Assembly: GCA_002309345.1 (NCBI GenBank)
Contig: DBWZ01000052.1
Coordinates: 1 to 64,000, forward strand
DNA: 64,000 nucleotides
Direction: 5' to 3'
DNA from: Pseudobutyrivibrio sp. UBA1225
Lineage (GTDB): Bacteria; Bacillota; Clostridia; Lachnospirales; Lachnospiraceae
Part shown: positions 8,073 to 16,840 of the stretch, piece by piece
Position numbering within the stretch: the first letter of the stretch is position 1
Layout of the letters: each line of letters opens with the position of its first letter
The notes under the pieces: model-generated
The model's database searches: none
What the model was told of the DNA's origin: nothing
Seen by the model: the letters and a program-made list of their open reading frames with translations, nothing else
Translations under genes and position numbers: made by a program

Positions 8073-10136
8073 TTACAGGGTAAAAGTAACTATAAACACA
8101 GGATTTTGTCCGTGCATTACGCTGTAGTCTCCTGCTTTTTTTGCCTTGCTCACAGACACCTGAACAATGTCAGGATTCTCAATCTGATAATTCGTAACTA
8201 CGTTATGGATTTCTCCTAAAGTCTCTAGGGTTACAGAATTTACCACTACAAGAATTGGAGTTCCATAAGACTTAAGATGCCTTATAATCTCCTCTAATCT
8301 GCCCCCACTTCCACCGATAAACACATGAGTCGGCGTCGGCAAATCTTGCAACACGTCAGGAGCAGCACCAGCAATTAGCTTTACGTTACTTGCATTAAAC
8401 TTTTCAATATTTTTCTTGATAAGATTGCAAGCCTCTTCTTTGATTTCGATTGCGTATACACGAATGCTTGAATCTAGCAAACCAAGCTCCACTGCTACCG
8501 AGCCACTGCCACTTCCCACATCGTAAACAATTGCATTTTTGCCAACCTGCAGCTTGCAAATAGATAAAGCTCTAACCTCTTCCTTAGACATTGGAACCTT
8601 ATCTCTAATAAACTCCTCATCCTTAATACCTGGAACAAGGATTTTATCTGACCAATTTTTGTTTCTTATTACTAGCGAACACAAGCCATCCTCATTAAAG
8701 CTAGAGCATTGCTCTGTTGTGAGCTTTAAGATTTTTTCATCTGCATAAAGATTCGTTCCTGCAAATATATTAAACCTGCCTCTGCCTTCCTTCTCCAGGG
8801 CAAAAAGAATATCCCCTATTTCTCTAACATCCTTGCTTCCAGATGTGATTAGAAATGTCTTTTCCCTTGTTGTTACCGCCTGAATCAGCTGTGGTTTCCA
8901 TATCTCCTCTTTGATTCCGTGGGTGCTAAGAAGCTCGGCATCCTGCCAATTCAATCCAACCTTCGCAGACATGGCACTTATAGATGAAATCCCTGGAAAA
9001 AGCTTTACACTTGTGTAAGTCAGTGTTTCTAAGGATTCTTTGAGCTTGGTGGCTCCACTATAAAATCCCGTATCTCCCGAGAAAAGAACCACAGCCTTCT
9101 TTTTACCGTATTTACACACAGCTGCTATTTCATCCATAGCTGGCACAATATCCTTTGCCAGATAAAACGGATATTTTTTCCCGCTAGTTTCAATCCCCAC
9201 AATCATTCTTGGGGCACCAAAGATGTAATCCGCATTTGCGATAGCTTCTTTAACCTCTGCAGTTACACTTGAAAATCCCATTCCAAATCCAGCTAGAATA
9301 ACCTCTAGCTTAAAGCCAGGCTCCACCGGTTTGTGGATTTCCTTTAGATTCTCATGCTCGAATATATCTCCAAAACCAAAGAGCTTATTTAGCTTTTCTA
9401 AAACCTGCGTATAAGACAATCCCTCAGCAGCTTCTTCTGGCCGCTTAATAACAAAGCACTTTATTCCCAGGGCATTTGCTGCCTGAATTCGCTCTGCTTC
9501 GCCGCCACTTCTACCACTTTCCTTTAGAACCAAAACGCTAGCCTCACACTCTCGCAAAAAAGCAACATTCATTGCCTTTGAAAATGGCCCCTGCATTGCA
9601 ACTATCTGATTGCCCTTTAAACCATTTGCCTTGCAAAGCTCAATGCTTTCTGTGTTGGGAATTACCCTAGCGATGATTCTCTCTCGCAGGGAATCACTTT
9701 GACAAAAAATCGAAAGCTCCTTACTTCCTGTTGTAAGAAAAATATTTCCAGTTGTATTCTCAAGAGCCAATGCCAAATCTGATGCGGAATCAAAGAATGT
9801 GCACTCGCTAACATCTACCTCTTCTTCATCTCTAGATAATCTAAAGAAAGGCACAGTTTTATATTTAAAGAGACTGTTTTCAATCTCCGTCTTTACGATT
9901 TCAGCAAAAGGGTGTGTGGCATCAATGATAGCGTTCGGCTGTTCACACTCATAGAGCTTTGCCATGCCATCAGCATCAAGTCTACCAGCATGAATATGTA
10001 TAAAGCCAGTCTCCTCAATGGGCTCCTTGCCATATTCCGTAGCTACACAATAAACGCATAGCACCTCCCTTTTTGCAAGTGCCTGTGCAAGCTTTCGCCC
10101 TTCAGTTGTACCACCAAAAATTATAACCTTATTCAT
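8073..10136 (-). CDS. CbiJ-CbiE-CbiT triple fusion (precorrin-6A reductase + 7-methyltransferase + decarboxylase/C15-methyltransferase)
   Basis: The 687-residue protein combines three consecutive-step enzymes. Residues 1-250 are CbiJ/CobK (FGGTTEGRKLAQAL, IDATHPFAE, TGSKEL). Residues about 275-470 are CbiE, a tetrapyrrole methylase (AGFGMGFSSVT, FGAPRMIVG, LFSGDTGFYSG, GISSISAMSAK). Residues about 510-687 are CbiT (MSKEEVRALSICKL, IVYDVGSGSGSVAVELG, FIGGSGGRLEEII). CbiE and CbiT are often fused as CobL; addition of the reductase in front is less usual. Fusion would channel an unstable intermediate through reduction, C5 methylation and C15 methylation with decarboxylation. Its start overlaps the end of cbiH by 8 bases. 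Confidence 0.93.
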   Translation of the reverse strand: MNKVIIFGGTTEGRKLAQALAKREVLCVYCVATEYGKEPIEETGFIHIHAGRLDADGMAKLYECEQPNAIIDATHPFAEIVKTEIENSLFKYKTVPFFRLSRDEEEVDVSECTFFDSASDLALALENTTGNIFLTTGSKELSIFCQSDSLRERIIARVIPNTESIELCKANGLKGNQIVAMQGPFSKAMNVAFLRECEASVLVLKESGRSGGEAERIQAANALGIKCFVIKRPEEAAEGLSYTQVLEKLNKLFGFGDIFEHENLKEIHKPVEPGFKLEVILAGFGMGFSSVTAEVKEAIANADYIFGAPRMIVGIETSGKKYPFYLAKDIVPAMDEIAAVCKYGKKKAVVLFSGDTGFYSGATKLKESLETLTYTSVKLFPGISSISAMSAKVGLNWQDAELLSTHGIKEEIWKPQLIQAVTTREKTFLITSGSKDVREIGDILFALEKEGRGRFNIFAGTNLYADEKILKLTTEQCSSFNEDGLCSLVIRNKNWSDKILVPGIKDEEFIRDKVPMSKEEVRALSICKLQVGKNAIVYDVGSGSGSVAVELGLLDSSIRVYAIEIKEEACNLIKKNIEKFNASNVKLIAGAAPDVLQDLPTPTHVFIGGSGGRLEEIIRHLKSYGTPILVVVNSVTLETLGEIHNVVTNYQIENPDIVQVSVSKAKKAGDYSVMHGQNPVFIVTFTL

Positions 10137-10881
10137 ACCTATATCCCCTTGGCGTAACTAGTTTATCTCCAATGATTTGGGTATTTGAATTGCCAATAAA
10201 AACTGTTGTAAACATATTTACCTGTCTATCCTTTAATTCTTCCAAAGTACAGACCTGATAGTTTTCCTTATCCCTGCCGATGTTTTCAACGTAACCGCAG
10301 GCTCTATCCTTAGCTGCTCCAGCATCAAGGATTATATTGCAGGCTTTTTGCAAATAGTCATGCCTCTTATGGCTAGATGGATTGTAAATTACTATAGCAA
10401 AATCACCCATAATAGCAGCCTTCAGTCTATTTTCAATAGTCTGCCATGGTGTTAGTAAATCAGATAAACTGATGACACAAAAATCGTGATTTATAGGAGC
10501 GCCAAGAACTGCCGCCCCAGAAATAGCTGCTGTAACACCTGGTATCACAGATATATTATCCTCTGTAAAATCCGCATTTACGTAGTCTGAAAGAAGCTCA
10601 TACATAGGCGCGGCCATACCGTACACTCCAGCATCACCACTACATATAAAGGCAACCTTCTTTCCCTGAAGCGCAAACTCATAGCATGCCTTGCATCTTT
10701 CTATTTCCTGCTTCATCGGTGTTGTGAAAAATTCCTTATCAGGAAAGTGCTCCTTCACCAAATCTATATATACTGTGTAGCCTACAATCACATCAGAAGA
10801 TTCCATGGCGAGATACGCCTCCTCTGTCATCATCTGTTTATCGCCCGGCCCCATGCCTACTATGTAAATATGTCCTGCCAT
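10129..10881 (-). CDS. cbiH: Cobalt-precorrin-3B C17-methyltransferase
   Basis: The 250-residue SAM-dependent tetrapyrrole methylase is the ring-contraction methyltransferase family (CobJ/CbiH). Visible motifs are YIVGMGPGDKQMMT at the N-terminus, a VIVGYTVYIDLV segment specific to this subgroup, FICSGDAGVYGMA, VIPGVTAAISGAAVLGAP, and VIYNPSSHKR. Methylation at C17 is coupled to ring contraction in the anaerobic route. It overlaps cbiG by 22 bases and the cbiJET fusion by 8, so the three are likely translated together. Confidence 0.92.
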   Translation of the reverse strand: MAGHIYIVGMGPGDKQMMTEEAYLAMESSDVIVGYTVYIDLVKEHFPDKEFFTTPMKQEIERCKACYEFALQGKKVAFICSGDAGVYGMAAPMYELLSDYVNADFTEDNISVIPGVTAAISGAAVLGAPINHDFCVISLSDLLTPWQTIENRLKAAIMGDFAIVIYNPSSHKRHDYLQKACNIILDAGAAKDRACGYVENIGRDKENYQVCTLEELKDRQVNMFTTVFIGNSNTQIIGDKLVTPRGYRYE

Positions 10882-11810
10882 AATTCTCCTATGTTTAATT
10901 CCACTCGCTTCGCAATTGCTAGGGTCATACCATCCTTTGCGATTTTATCTTTGATTAAAATGCCATTATCGCCGGCAGCCAAAAGGGCAGCTCGCTCACA
11001 AACATTACCTACCCCAACCTGCTCCTTAACAAAATCTGATTCGGTAAAATCACCCTCTACCGCTTCTAGCTCTTTTGCCGTATATACGAAGAATGGAACA
11101 CCGTAATACTGAGCCAATCTAATCAAACCGATTTCATCTGCCTTAACATCTATGGACGCAATGGCATACAAATCGTCCTCTAACTCATCATCACTGTAAT
11201 ACTCATGAACAAAATCCAATAATTCTTCAAATGATTTATCCTGCTTGCAGCCTATTCCTAAAACAATACGCTTTGGAACAAGCTTTAAACCATCTATTTC
11301 TATTTTGTCTACAGCTTCGATAACCTCAAGCTCTTGACCCTTAAGGGCTTTGCTAGATATACGTTTTATAAGGCTCTTATCTGTGATTCTAAGGCCATTC
11401 TTTCTAGCGAAGACATCTACCGCAAATACGTTATTTATATCTGTTGCAGTGGTAATTACTGGGTTTGAATCAATATCTTCTGCTATCTTTACTGCCCACT
11501 CATTTGCTCCGCCAAAATGGCCTGACAAAATAGGAATAACATTTTTGCCTAGTTCATCAACTACAATAACAGCAGAGTCTGACATTTTGTCAGCCACATA
11601 AGGCGCTATAGTTCTTACCGCAATTCCGGTAGAACCAATAAACAAAATTGGCAAACGATTTTCAAAACACTCCTGAGTCCAGGCTCCTAGGCTCATGTCC
11701 TCCGGCTTGTTTTCAAGAATCAAATTGCTTGCTGTCTTCTGAAGCTTTTTCGCAAGGAATTTTCCTCGCTCGGTAAAAAATACCACCCTAAGAATCTTCT
11801 TACCCCTCAT
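10860..11810 (-). CDS. cbiG: Cobalt-precorrin-5A hydrolase
   Basis: About 316 residues. CbiG opens the delta-lactone of cobalt-precorrin-5A and releases acetaldehyde. The sequence shows FIGSTGIAVRTIAPYV, VIPILSGHFGGANEWA, TDINNVFAVDVFA and a C-terminal domain with VLGIGCKQDKSFEEL and SIDVKADEIGL. I moved the start from an upstream codon at 11855 to ATG 11810 because AAAGGAG sits 4 bases before it; the upstream residues do not look like the family. The revised gene overlaps the cbiF end by 11 bases. Confidence 0.92.
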   Translation of the reverse strand: MRGKKILRVVFFTERGKFLAKKLQKTASNLILENKPEDMSLGAWTQECFENRLPILFIGSTGIAVRTIAPYVADKMSDSAVIVVDELGKNVIPILSGHFGGANEWAVKIAEDIDSNPVITTATDINNVFAVDVFARKNGLRITDKSLIKRISSKALKGQELEVIEAVDKIEIDGLKLVPKRIVLGIGCKQDKSFEELLDFVHEYYSDDELEDDLYAIASIDVKADEIGLIRLAQYYGVPFFVYTAKELEAVEGDFTESDFVKEQVGVGNVCERAALLAAGDNGILIKDKIAKDGMTLAIAKRVELNIGELWQDIFT

Positions 11811-12570
11811 AATTCTCCTTTGGTTTTCTAAAACCCGTTTCAAACTCTGGATCATATAGCTTTGATAAGGAATATCCAGATTTTGAAATCACTTCTCCCA
11901 CTAATACTACCGCCAGTTTATTTATACCATGTGCCTCTCCTGTTTCAGCTAAAGAACCCACAGTACAAATGTATTTTTCTTCCTCTGGCCAGGAAGCTTT
12001 ATAAACAATAGCAGCCGGAGTATCATCGTCATACCCTCCTGCTATTAAGCGCTTTGATAATTCGGGCAACATGCCACTGCTAAGATAAATCGCCATTGAA
12101 GCACCATGACTGGCAAAGCTTTCGATTGATTCCTTTGGGGGCACGCTAGTGCGACCCTCCATCCTGGTAATAATCAATGATTGGCTAACATCAGGAAGCG
12201 TGTATTCCAAATTCAAGCTCGCTGCAGCTCCAAAACAAGCACTAACTCCCGGACAACTCTCGTAAGGTATACCCTGCTCATCCAAAATGTGCATCTGCTC
12301 CTGCACTGCGCCGTAGATGCTTGGCTCGCCAGTGTGAAGTCGGACTATATTTTGTCCCTTTTCATCCGCCTTTATAATCACAGCCATGACCTCATCCAAG
12401 GTCATTGTGGCACTGTTATATATTTCGCAATCCGCAGATGCGAATTCTAAAAGCTGAGGGTTCACCAAGGAACCAGCATAAATCACCACGTCGGCTTGCT
12501 CTATTAACTTCATTCCTCTAACGGTAATTAAATCCGCAGCTCCGCAGCCTGCTCCAACAAAATAAACCAT
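11800..12570 (-). CDS. cbiF: Cobalt-precorrin-4 C11-methyltransferase
   Basis: The 256-residue tetrapyrrole methylase has MVYFVGAGCGAADLITVRG, VIYAGSLVNPQLL, VRLHTGEPSIYGA with the SAM-binding loop, and PGVSACFGAAASL, which together mark the CobM/CbiF group. It methylates C11 before CbiG acts, and it directly precedes cbiG with an overlap. Length is normal for the family. Confidence 0.92.
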   Translation of the reverse strand: MVYFVGAGCGAADLITVRGMKLIEQADVVIYAGSLVNPQLLEFASADCEIYNSATMTLDEVMAVIIKADEKGQNIVRLHTGEPSIYGAVQEQMHILDEQGIPYESCPGVSACFGAAASLNLEYTLPDVSQSLIITRMEGRTSVPPKESIESFASHGASMAIYLSSGMLPELSKRLIAGGYDDDTPAAIVYKASWPEEEKYICTVGSLAETGEAHGINKLAVVLVGEVISKSGYSLSKLYDPEFETGFRKPKENYEG

Positions 12571-12622
12571 GCTTAAACCTAATCTCTATTTCGCTATCAA
12601 TCTATTATGATCTCTAATCACA

Positions 12623-13735
12623 CTAACTACATTTTATCATACTTCGAGCACCTTCGGATTCCGCAAGGATTCCAAAGTCATTAGAATACAATATGCATTC
12701 TATGTTAAGAGCCTTTCCGCACCTAAAATCAAGATAGAATCGTATCCTTTCAAGGGCTATTTGCATTGTTTCGTTTAACAGCCCTGCGCCTTGAATATGC
12801 TTTAGCGCTTCTTCAGTATTTAGACAATTTAAAATATCTCGCGCCAAATCACCATCACAGCCTGCCCTCAGTGCGCAGCTAGCAAGAATTTCCATTCTAG
12901 CATCTGCCTCGTGGGAGTGGGTATTCATAATCCCGCCAGCCACCTTGATAAGCTTTCCGATATGGCCTGTTATAATCAATCCCTCAAAGCCGAGTTCTTT
13001 TGCAATATCGATGGTCTCACCGATAAAGTTGGAGCATTTAACACTTTTATCCAAATCATAATCAAACTGCTCCTTCATAAACTTTAAGCCATAATTACCA
13101 GGAGTTACCGCAACATTTGTAACCCCTAAGGCCTTCTTCTGCGACAGCTCAACCTTGATTGTATCAACTATAGCCTTGTTACTCATTGGCTCCACAATTC
13201 CAGTTGTGCCAAGAATAGAAATACCTCCTTCTATTCCAAGCCTCGGATTAAAGGTTTTGTCAGCTAAATCTTGTCCCTCAGGAACTGAAATCTCAACCTG
13301 TAGCTCGCCATTAAAATCCAACAACTGACAGACCTCAAGAACCTCCTTTTCAATCATGGTTCTTGGCACATTGTTGATTGCAGCATTTCCAACAGGCTGA
13401 TCTAGCCCCGGCAGCGTGACTCTGCCAACACCAAAGCCTCCATCTATACTTACCTCTGCACAGCTTTTATTACCCTCGCTGCCTGCCTCGACAATAGAAA
13501 CTTTAGCCACCACATGAGCGCCTGTTGTCACATCCGGATCGTCACCACCATCCTTGATTACAGCACAGCTTACCTCATTCTCTTGCCTTTCAATATCCAC
13601 AAGCTTTGCATTAAACATTATCCCGGCCGGAGTCTCAATCTCTATTTCATTTTTTTCCATCCCACTGAGCACCATGTATGCCGCCGCCTTAGCAGCCGCA
13701 GCCGCACAACTACCCGTAGTGAAACCTTTACGCAT
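12623..13735 (-). CDS. cbiD: Cobalt-precorrin-5B C1-methyltransferase
   Basis: The 370-residue protein begins MRKGFTTGSCAAAAAKAAA, the classic CbiD N-terminus, and contains KDGGDDPDVTTGAHV, GGFGVGRVTLPGL, GISILGTTGIVEPMS and GHIGKLIKVAGGIMNTHS. CbiD methylates C1 in the anaerobic pathway and is a marker for it. Upstream, between this gene and the DUF559 gene, lies a palindromic repeat (13778-13879) and a 34-base tandem repeat, so the block may be transcribed across an insertion or have its own promoter. Confidence 0.94.
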   Translation of the reverse strand: MRKGFTTGSCAAAAAKAAAYMVLSGMEKNEIEIETPAGIMFNAKLVDIERQENEVSCAVIKDGGDDPDVTTGAHVVAKVSIVEAGSEGNKSCAEVSIDGGFGVGRVTLPGLDQPVGNAAINNVPRTMIEKEVLEVCQLLDFNGELQVEISVPEGQDLADKTFNPRLGIEGGISILGTTGIVEPMSNKAIVDTIKVELSQKKALGVTNVAVTPGNYGLKFMKEQFDYDLDKSVKCSNFIGETIDIAKELGFEGLIITGHIGKLIKVAGGIMNTHSHEADARMEILASCALRAGCDGDLARDILNCLNTEEALKHIQGAGLLNETMQIALERIRFYLDFRCGKALNIECILYSNDFGILAESEGARSMIKCS

Positions 13736-13777
13736 ATCTTTCTCCTATATTTGCCACTAGTTTCAACCCCTTTTCAG

Positions 13778-13879
13778 GCTTCCCCCTTTGGGGGGCGAGA
13801 GAGGTCCAGTGGACCTCTGGTCCGAGCCGACCGAAGCGGAAGCGGAGACAGCTGTCAGCGAAGCTGACTGATGAGGGGT
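13778..13879 (+). repeat. Palindromic GC-rich dispersed repeat, copy 1 (expanded)
   Basis: This copy begins AGGCTTCCCCCTTTGGGGGG and ends GTCAGCGAAGCTGAC...GATGAGGGG, the two ends shared by four other copies in the window. About 50 extra bases sit in the middle, including a GGTCCAGTGGACC hairpin. It lies upstream of cbiD and forms an inverted pair with copy 2 around the DUF559 gene. Confidence 0.85.
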
Positions 13880-13917
13880 CAAATTTTGATTCATCAAAAT
13901 TTGTGCCTTAATAAGTT

Positions 13918-14019
13918 TTACTTTCATCATTTGAATCCAACTAATTAATCTTTACTTTCATCATTTGAATCCAACTAATTAATCTTTACTTTCATCTTTC
14001 AAAGCCAACTAATAATTAA
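13918..14019. repeat. 34-bp tandem repeat, three copies
   Basis: The unit starting TTTACTTTCATCATTTGAAT occurs at 13918-13951, again at 13952-13985 (identical), and in a diverged third copy at 13986-14019 that runs up to the stop codon of the DUF559 gene. There are no spacers, so it is not a CRISPR array. A small palindrome (AAATTTTGAT/ATCAAAATTT, 13882-13903) precedes it. Confidence 0.9.
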
Positions 14020-14376
14020 TCAATTTTCTCCTAGCAAATACTTTCTTATATCCATACAAACAGCTACAAAATTCTGATTAATATCATAATTAGAATACCT
14101 TAATACCTTTATCCCCAGCTTCCCCAAGTATTCATCCCTAATAATATCATTACTCCTTCCTTCACATTCAAAATGCTGTGTTCCATCTAATTCAATTACA
14201 ATCTTTTTTGCAGCACAATAAAAGTCTACTATGTAATCTCCAATAATTTGCTGTCTCTTTATAGTTACAGGCAATTGTTTTAAACAATCATACCAAAGAT
14301 GCCTTTCCTCTTTTGTCATATTCTTTCGCAAATTTCTAGAAAAGCCTTTTAGGTTAGAGTTGTAGTTTTTGCTCAT
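14020..14376 (-). CDS. DUF559 endonuclease-like protein
   Basis: The 118-residue protein is a DUF559 member, a small domain related to Vsr-type and restriction endonuclease-like folds. It shows NLRKNMTKEERHLWYD, the IKRQQIIGDYIVDFYC core, KIVIELDGTQHFE (probable catalytic acidic residues and histidine) and GIKVLRYSNYDI near the end. Cellular function in this family is not established. It interrupts the cobalamin block between cbiC and cbiD and has no role in that pathway. Inverted copies of a palindromic repeat lie on both sides (13778-13879 and 14518-14565), which suggests it arrived as part of a small mobile unit. Confidence 0.85.
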   Translation of the reverse strand: MSKNYNSNLKGFSRNLRKNMTKEERHLWYDCLKQLPVTIKRQQIIGDYIVDFYCAAKKIVIELDGTQHFECEGRSNDIIRDEYLGKLGIKVLRYSNYDINQNFVAVCMDIRKYLLGEN

Positions 14377-14517
14377 ATGATTTTCCTCATAATTAAAAAC
14401 TAGTATTACTCTTGGGAAAATGAAATATTAGCTGGTGTAATTTGTATTAATTCTTTTTTAATAGATTTTTTGCTCACATTATTTGCAATGCTAAATATAT
14501 TGAACAATAAATTTTTA

Positions 14518-14565
14518 CCCCTCATCCGTCAGCTCCGCTGACACCTTCCCCCCAAGGGGAAGGCT
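14518..14565 (-). repeat. Palindromic GC-rich dispersed repeat, copy 2
   Basis: Read on the minus strand it runs AGCCTTCCCCTTGGGGGGAAGG, then a GTCAGCGGAGCTGAC hairpin, then GGATGAGGGG. It starts on the stop codon of cbiC (TAG then CCTTCCCC) and faces copy 1 in inverted orientation across the DUF559 gene. Confidence 0.88.
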
Positions 14566-15193
14566 ATAGGGAATATAAAAGTGCATTGACTATGGCTGCC
14601 GCGATGTTGCTTCCCCCTTTTCGTCCTTCATTGATGATGTATGGTACATCAGAATTGAGGAAAAGCTCTTTGGCTGGCACTACGTTTACGAATCCCACAG
14701 GAACTCCGATTACAAATTCAGGAGTGAACTTGCCCGCCTCCATCATCTCATGCAAACTGATAAGTGCTGTAGGGGCGTTGCCGATTGCAAAGATAACAGA
14801 CTTGCCAAGGGCTGCAGCTCGCTCCATGGATACAGTTGCTCTAGTAACTTGGCGTTCCTTGGCTTCAGCGGCAACATCCTCGTCCGCCATGAAGCAGTGA
14901 ACCTGTCCTCCAAAGTCTGCAAGCTTTTTCTTGTTGATACCAGCCTTTGCCATATTTGTATCAGTGACTATATCAGCCCCTGATTCAATAAGTGATGTGG
15001 CAATATCTATTGCCCCTTTTGAATATCGCATTGTCGATGCATAATCAAAATCAGCGCTAGTATGTATCACTCGCTTTGTAATAGGCTCCTGCTCTTTGGG
15101 AATAACTATCCCCATAGAATCTAGCTCCTGCCCGATTATTTCAAAGCTTCTCTTTTCAATTTCTGTAGGTAAAACAAATTCAATACCTTTCAT
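14564..15193 (-). CDS. cbiC: Cobalt-precorrin-8 methylmutase
   Basis: About 209 residues. CbiC moves the methyl group from C11 to C12 to give cobyrinate. The catalytic histidine lies in RVIHTSADFDYA; other family segments are VTDTNMAKAGINKKKL, AIGNAPTAL and the C-terminal GVPVGFVNVVPAKE and GRKGGSNIAAAIVNAL. I chose ATG 15193 since GGAG lies 6 bases before it; an in-frame TTG at 15205 overlaps that site. The stop codon is contiguous with repeat copy 2. Confidence 0.93.
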   Translation of the reverse strand: MKGIEFVLPTEIEKRSFEIIGQELDSMGIVIPKEQEPITKRVIHTSADFDYASTMRYSKGAIDIATSLIESGADIVTDTNMAKAGINKKKLADFGGQVHCFMADEDVAAEAKERQVTRATVSMERAAALGKSVIFAIGNAPTALISLHEMMEAGKFTPEFVIGVPVGFVNVVPAKELFLNSDVPYIINEGRKGGSNIAAAIVNALLYSL

Positions 15194-15325
15194 GGCCATC
15201 TCCAATATTCTTAATCAAACTACACATAAATTTCCAAAAAAACATATTTCTATTAACTATTACTAGTACAAATGCAAAATTCTATTAACTACTACTTGTT
15301 CTAACACGCAAATCAACTCTGTTCT

Positions 15326-16831
15326 TTACAAACCTATAATTCTATAAATCAAATCCATATCTATATTTTCACGCACTAACTCAGCAAGCTTATCGTACTC
15401 GCCGTCCTTGAAGGCCTGATAATCAAAATTTAAGCCCGCCTCAAGGCTCATTCCCTTGGCTTTTGCAATCTCGTTAACCAAAGTAAAAGCTAAATCATCC
15501 TTATCAAAGATTCCATGTACATAGGTGCCAAGAGTATTTCCTTGCTGAAGCAATCTGATGTTTCCCTCATCATCACGTTCAACAACTATGTCGCCTTCCG
15601 GCAAATCTCCTGCTAAATCCGTATATCCGTTATGAATCTCATAGCCTTCAAAGCTACGCTCGGATAGAGCCGAAAAAACACCTGTTAAATCTTCGAAGCA
15701 ATCCTCAGTCTGACTGCGATATTTTTGACTATTTAAAGAGGTTGTTATCGGAAGAATCTCAAAGCCTCTTATTGAATCTCCAGCTTCAACTCCTTCTGGA
15801 TCTGACACCTCATTGCCAAGCATCTGAAAGCCTCCGCAGATTCCAACAACAGGCTTTGATTTAGCAAATCGTTTAATTGCCACTTCCATGCCTGACTCGC
15901 GCATCCACCTAAGGTCGGAAATTGTATTCTTGCTTCCAGGAATAACTACCATATCCGCCCCTTCAATTTCTCTAGGATTGATGATAAATCTAACTCGAAC
16001 TCCCGGAATACTTTCAAATGGGGCAAGATCAGTAAAATTTGAAATTCTAGGAAGACGAATTGCTGCTATATCAACAATGGAATTGTCATTTTCGACGCCG
16101 CTGCTATCAAGTCGTTCGCTTAAGCTATCCTCGTCATCAATTTGAAGATTGGCATATGGCACTGTGCCAATAACCGGCACTCCCCCCATCTCTTCTAGCA
16201 TCTGAATTCCTGAATCTAGCAAGCTCTTGTCGCCTCTAAATTTGTTGATAATAAGTCCCTTTACTCGACTTCGCTCGTTCTCCTCCAAGAGCTCAAGGGT
16301 TCCTAAAAGCTGTGCAAAAACACCGCCTCTATCTATATCGCCCACAAGTAAAACAGGGGCATCCACAAGCTTTGCCATCCCCATGTTCACTATGTCATCC
16401 GACTTAAGATTGATTTCCGCAGGCGAACCTGCTCCCTCTATAACAATTACATCCGCCCACTCCTCGAGTTTTTTGTAGGCAGCCATAATATCTGGAATCA
16501 ACTTTTTCTTGAAAGCAAAATAATCCCGCGCAGACATATTTCCAATCACTTCGCCGTTTACAATCACCTGTGAGCCCACATCGTTTGTTGGCTTTAGCAA
16601 TATGGGATTCATGTAGACGCTTGGTGCCACACCGGCGCACTCTGCCTGCATGGCTTGAGCTCTTCCAAGCTCCAATCCATCCTTCGTAACGAAAGAATTC
16701 AGTGCCATATTCTGAGATTTAAAGGGCGCCACCTTGAGACCGTCCTGCTTAAAGATTCTGCACAACGCCCCAACCAAAAGGCTCTTTCCAACATTTGACA
16801 TTGTGCCCTGAACCATGATTACCTTTGCCAT
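15326..16831 (-). CDS. cobQ: Cobyric acid synthase
   Basis: The 501-residue amidotransferase (CobQ/CbiP) adds the b, d, e and g amides. The N-terminal ATPase half has VQGTMSNVGKSLLVGALCR, FKSQNMALNSFVT, GRAQAMQAECAG and VIEGAGSPAEINL. The glutaminase half has VVIPGSKNTISDLRWMRE, the nucleophile motif VGICGGFQMLGNEV and GTYVHGIFD. Length is standard. It follows the ABC transporter ATPase by 9 bases, tying uptake and synthesis into one operon. Confidence 0.95.
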   Translation of the reverse strand: MAKVIMVQGTMSNVGKSLLVGALCRIFKQDGLKVAPFKSQNMALNSFVTKDGLELGRAQAMQAECAGVAPSVYMNPILLKPTNDVGSQVIVNGEVIGNMSARDYFAFKKKLIPDIMAAYKKLEEWADVIVIEGAGSPAEINLKSDDIVNMGMAKLVDAPVLLVGDIDRGGVFAQLLGTLELLEENERSRVKGLIINKFRGDKSLLDSGIQMLEEMGGVPVIGTVPYANLQIDDEDSLSERLDSSGVENDNSIVDIAAIRLPRISNFTDLAPFESIPGVRVRFIINPREIEGADMVVIPGSKNTISDLRWMRESGMEVAIKRFAKSKPVVGICGGFQMLGNEVSDPEGVEAGDSIRGFEILPITTSLNSQKYRSQTEDCFEDLTGVFSALSERSFEGYEIHNGYTDLAGDLPEGDIVVERDDEGNIRLLQQGNTLGTYVHGIFDKDDLAFTLVNEIAKAKGMSLEAGLNFDYQAFKDGEYDKLAELVRENIDMDLIYRIIGL

Positions 16832-16840
16832 ACTTACCTC

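Noticed and set aside
13918..14019. Possible CRISPR array
   Set aside because: The 34-bp units are directly adjacent with no spacers, and no cas genes are present.
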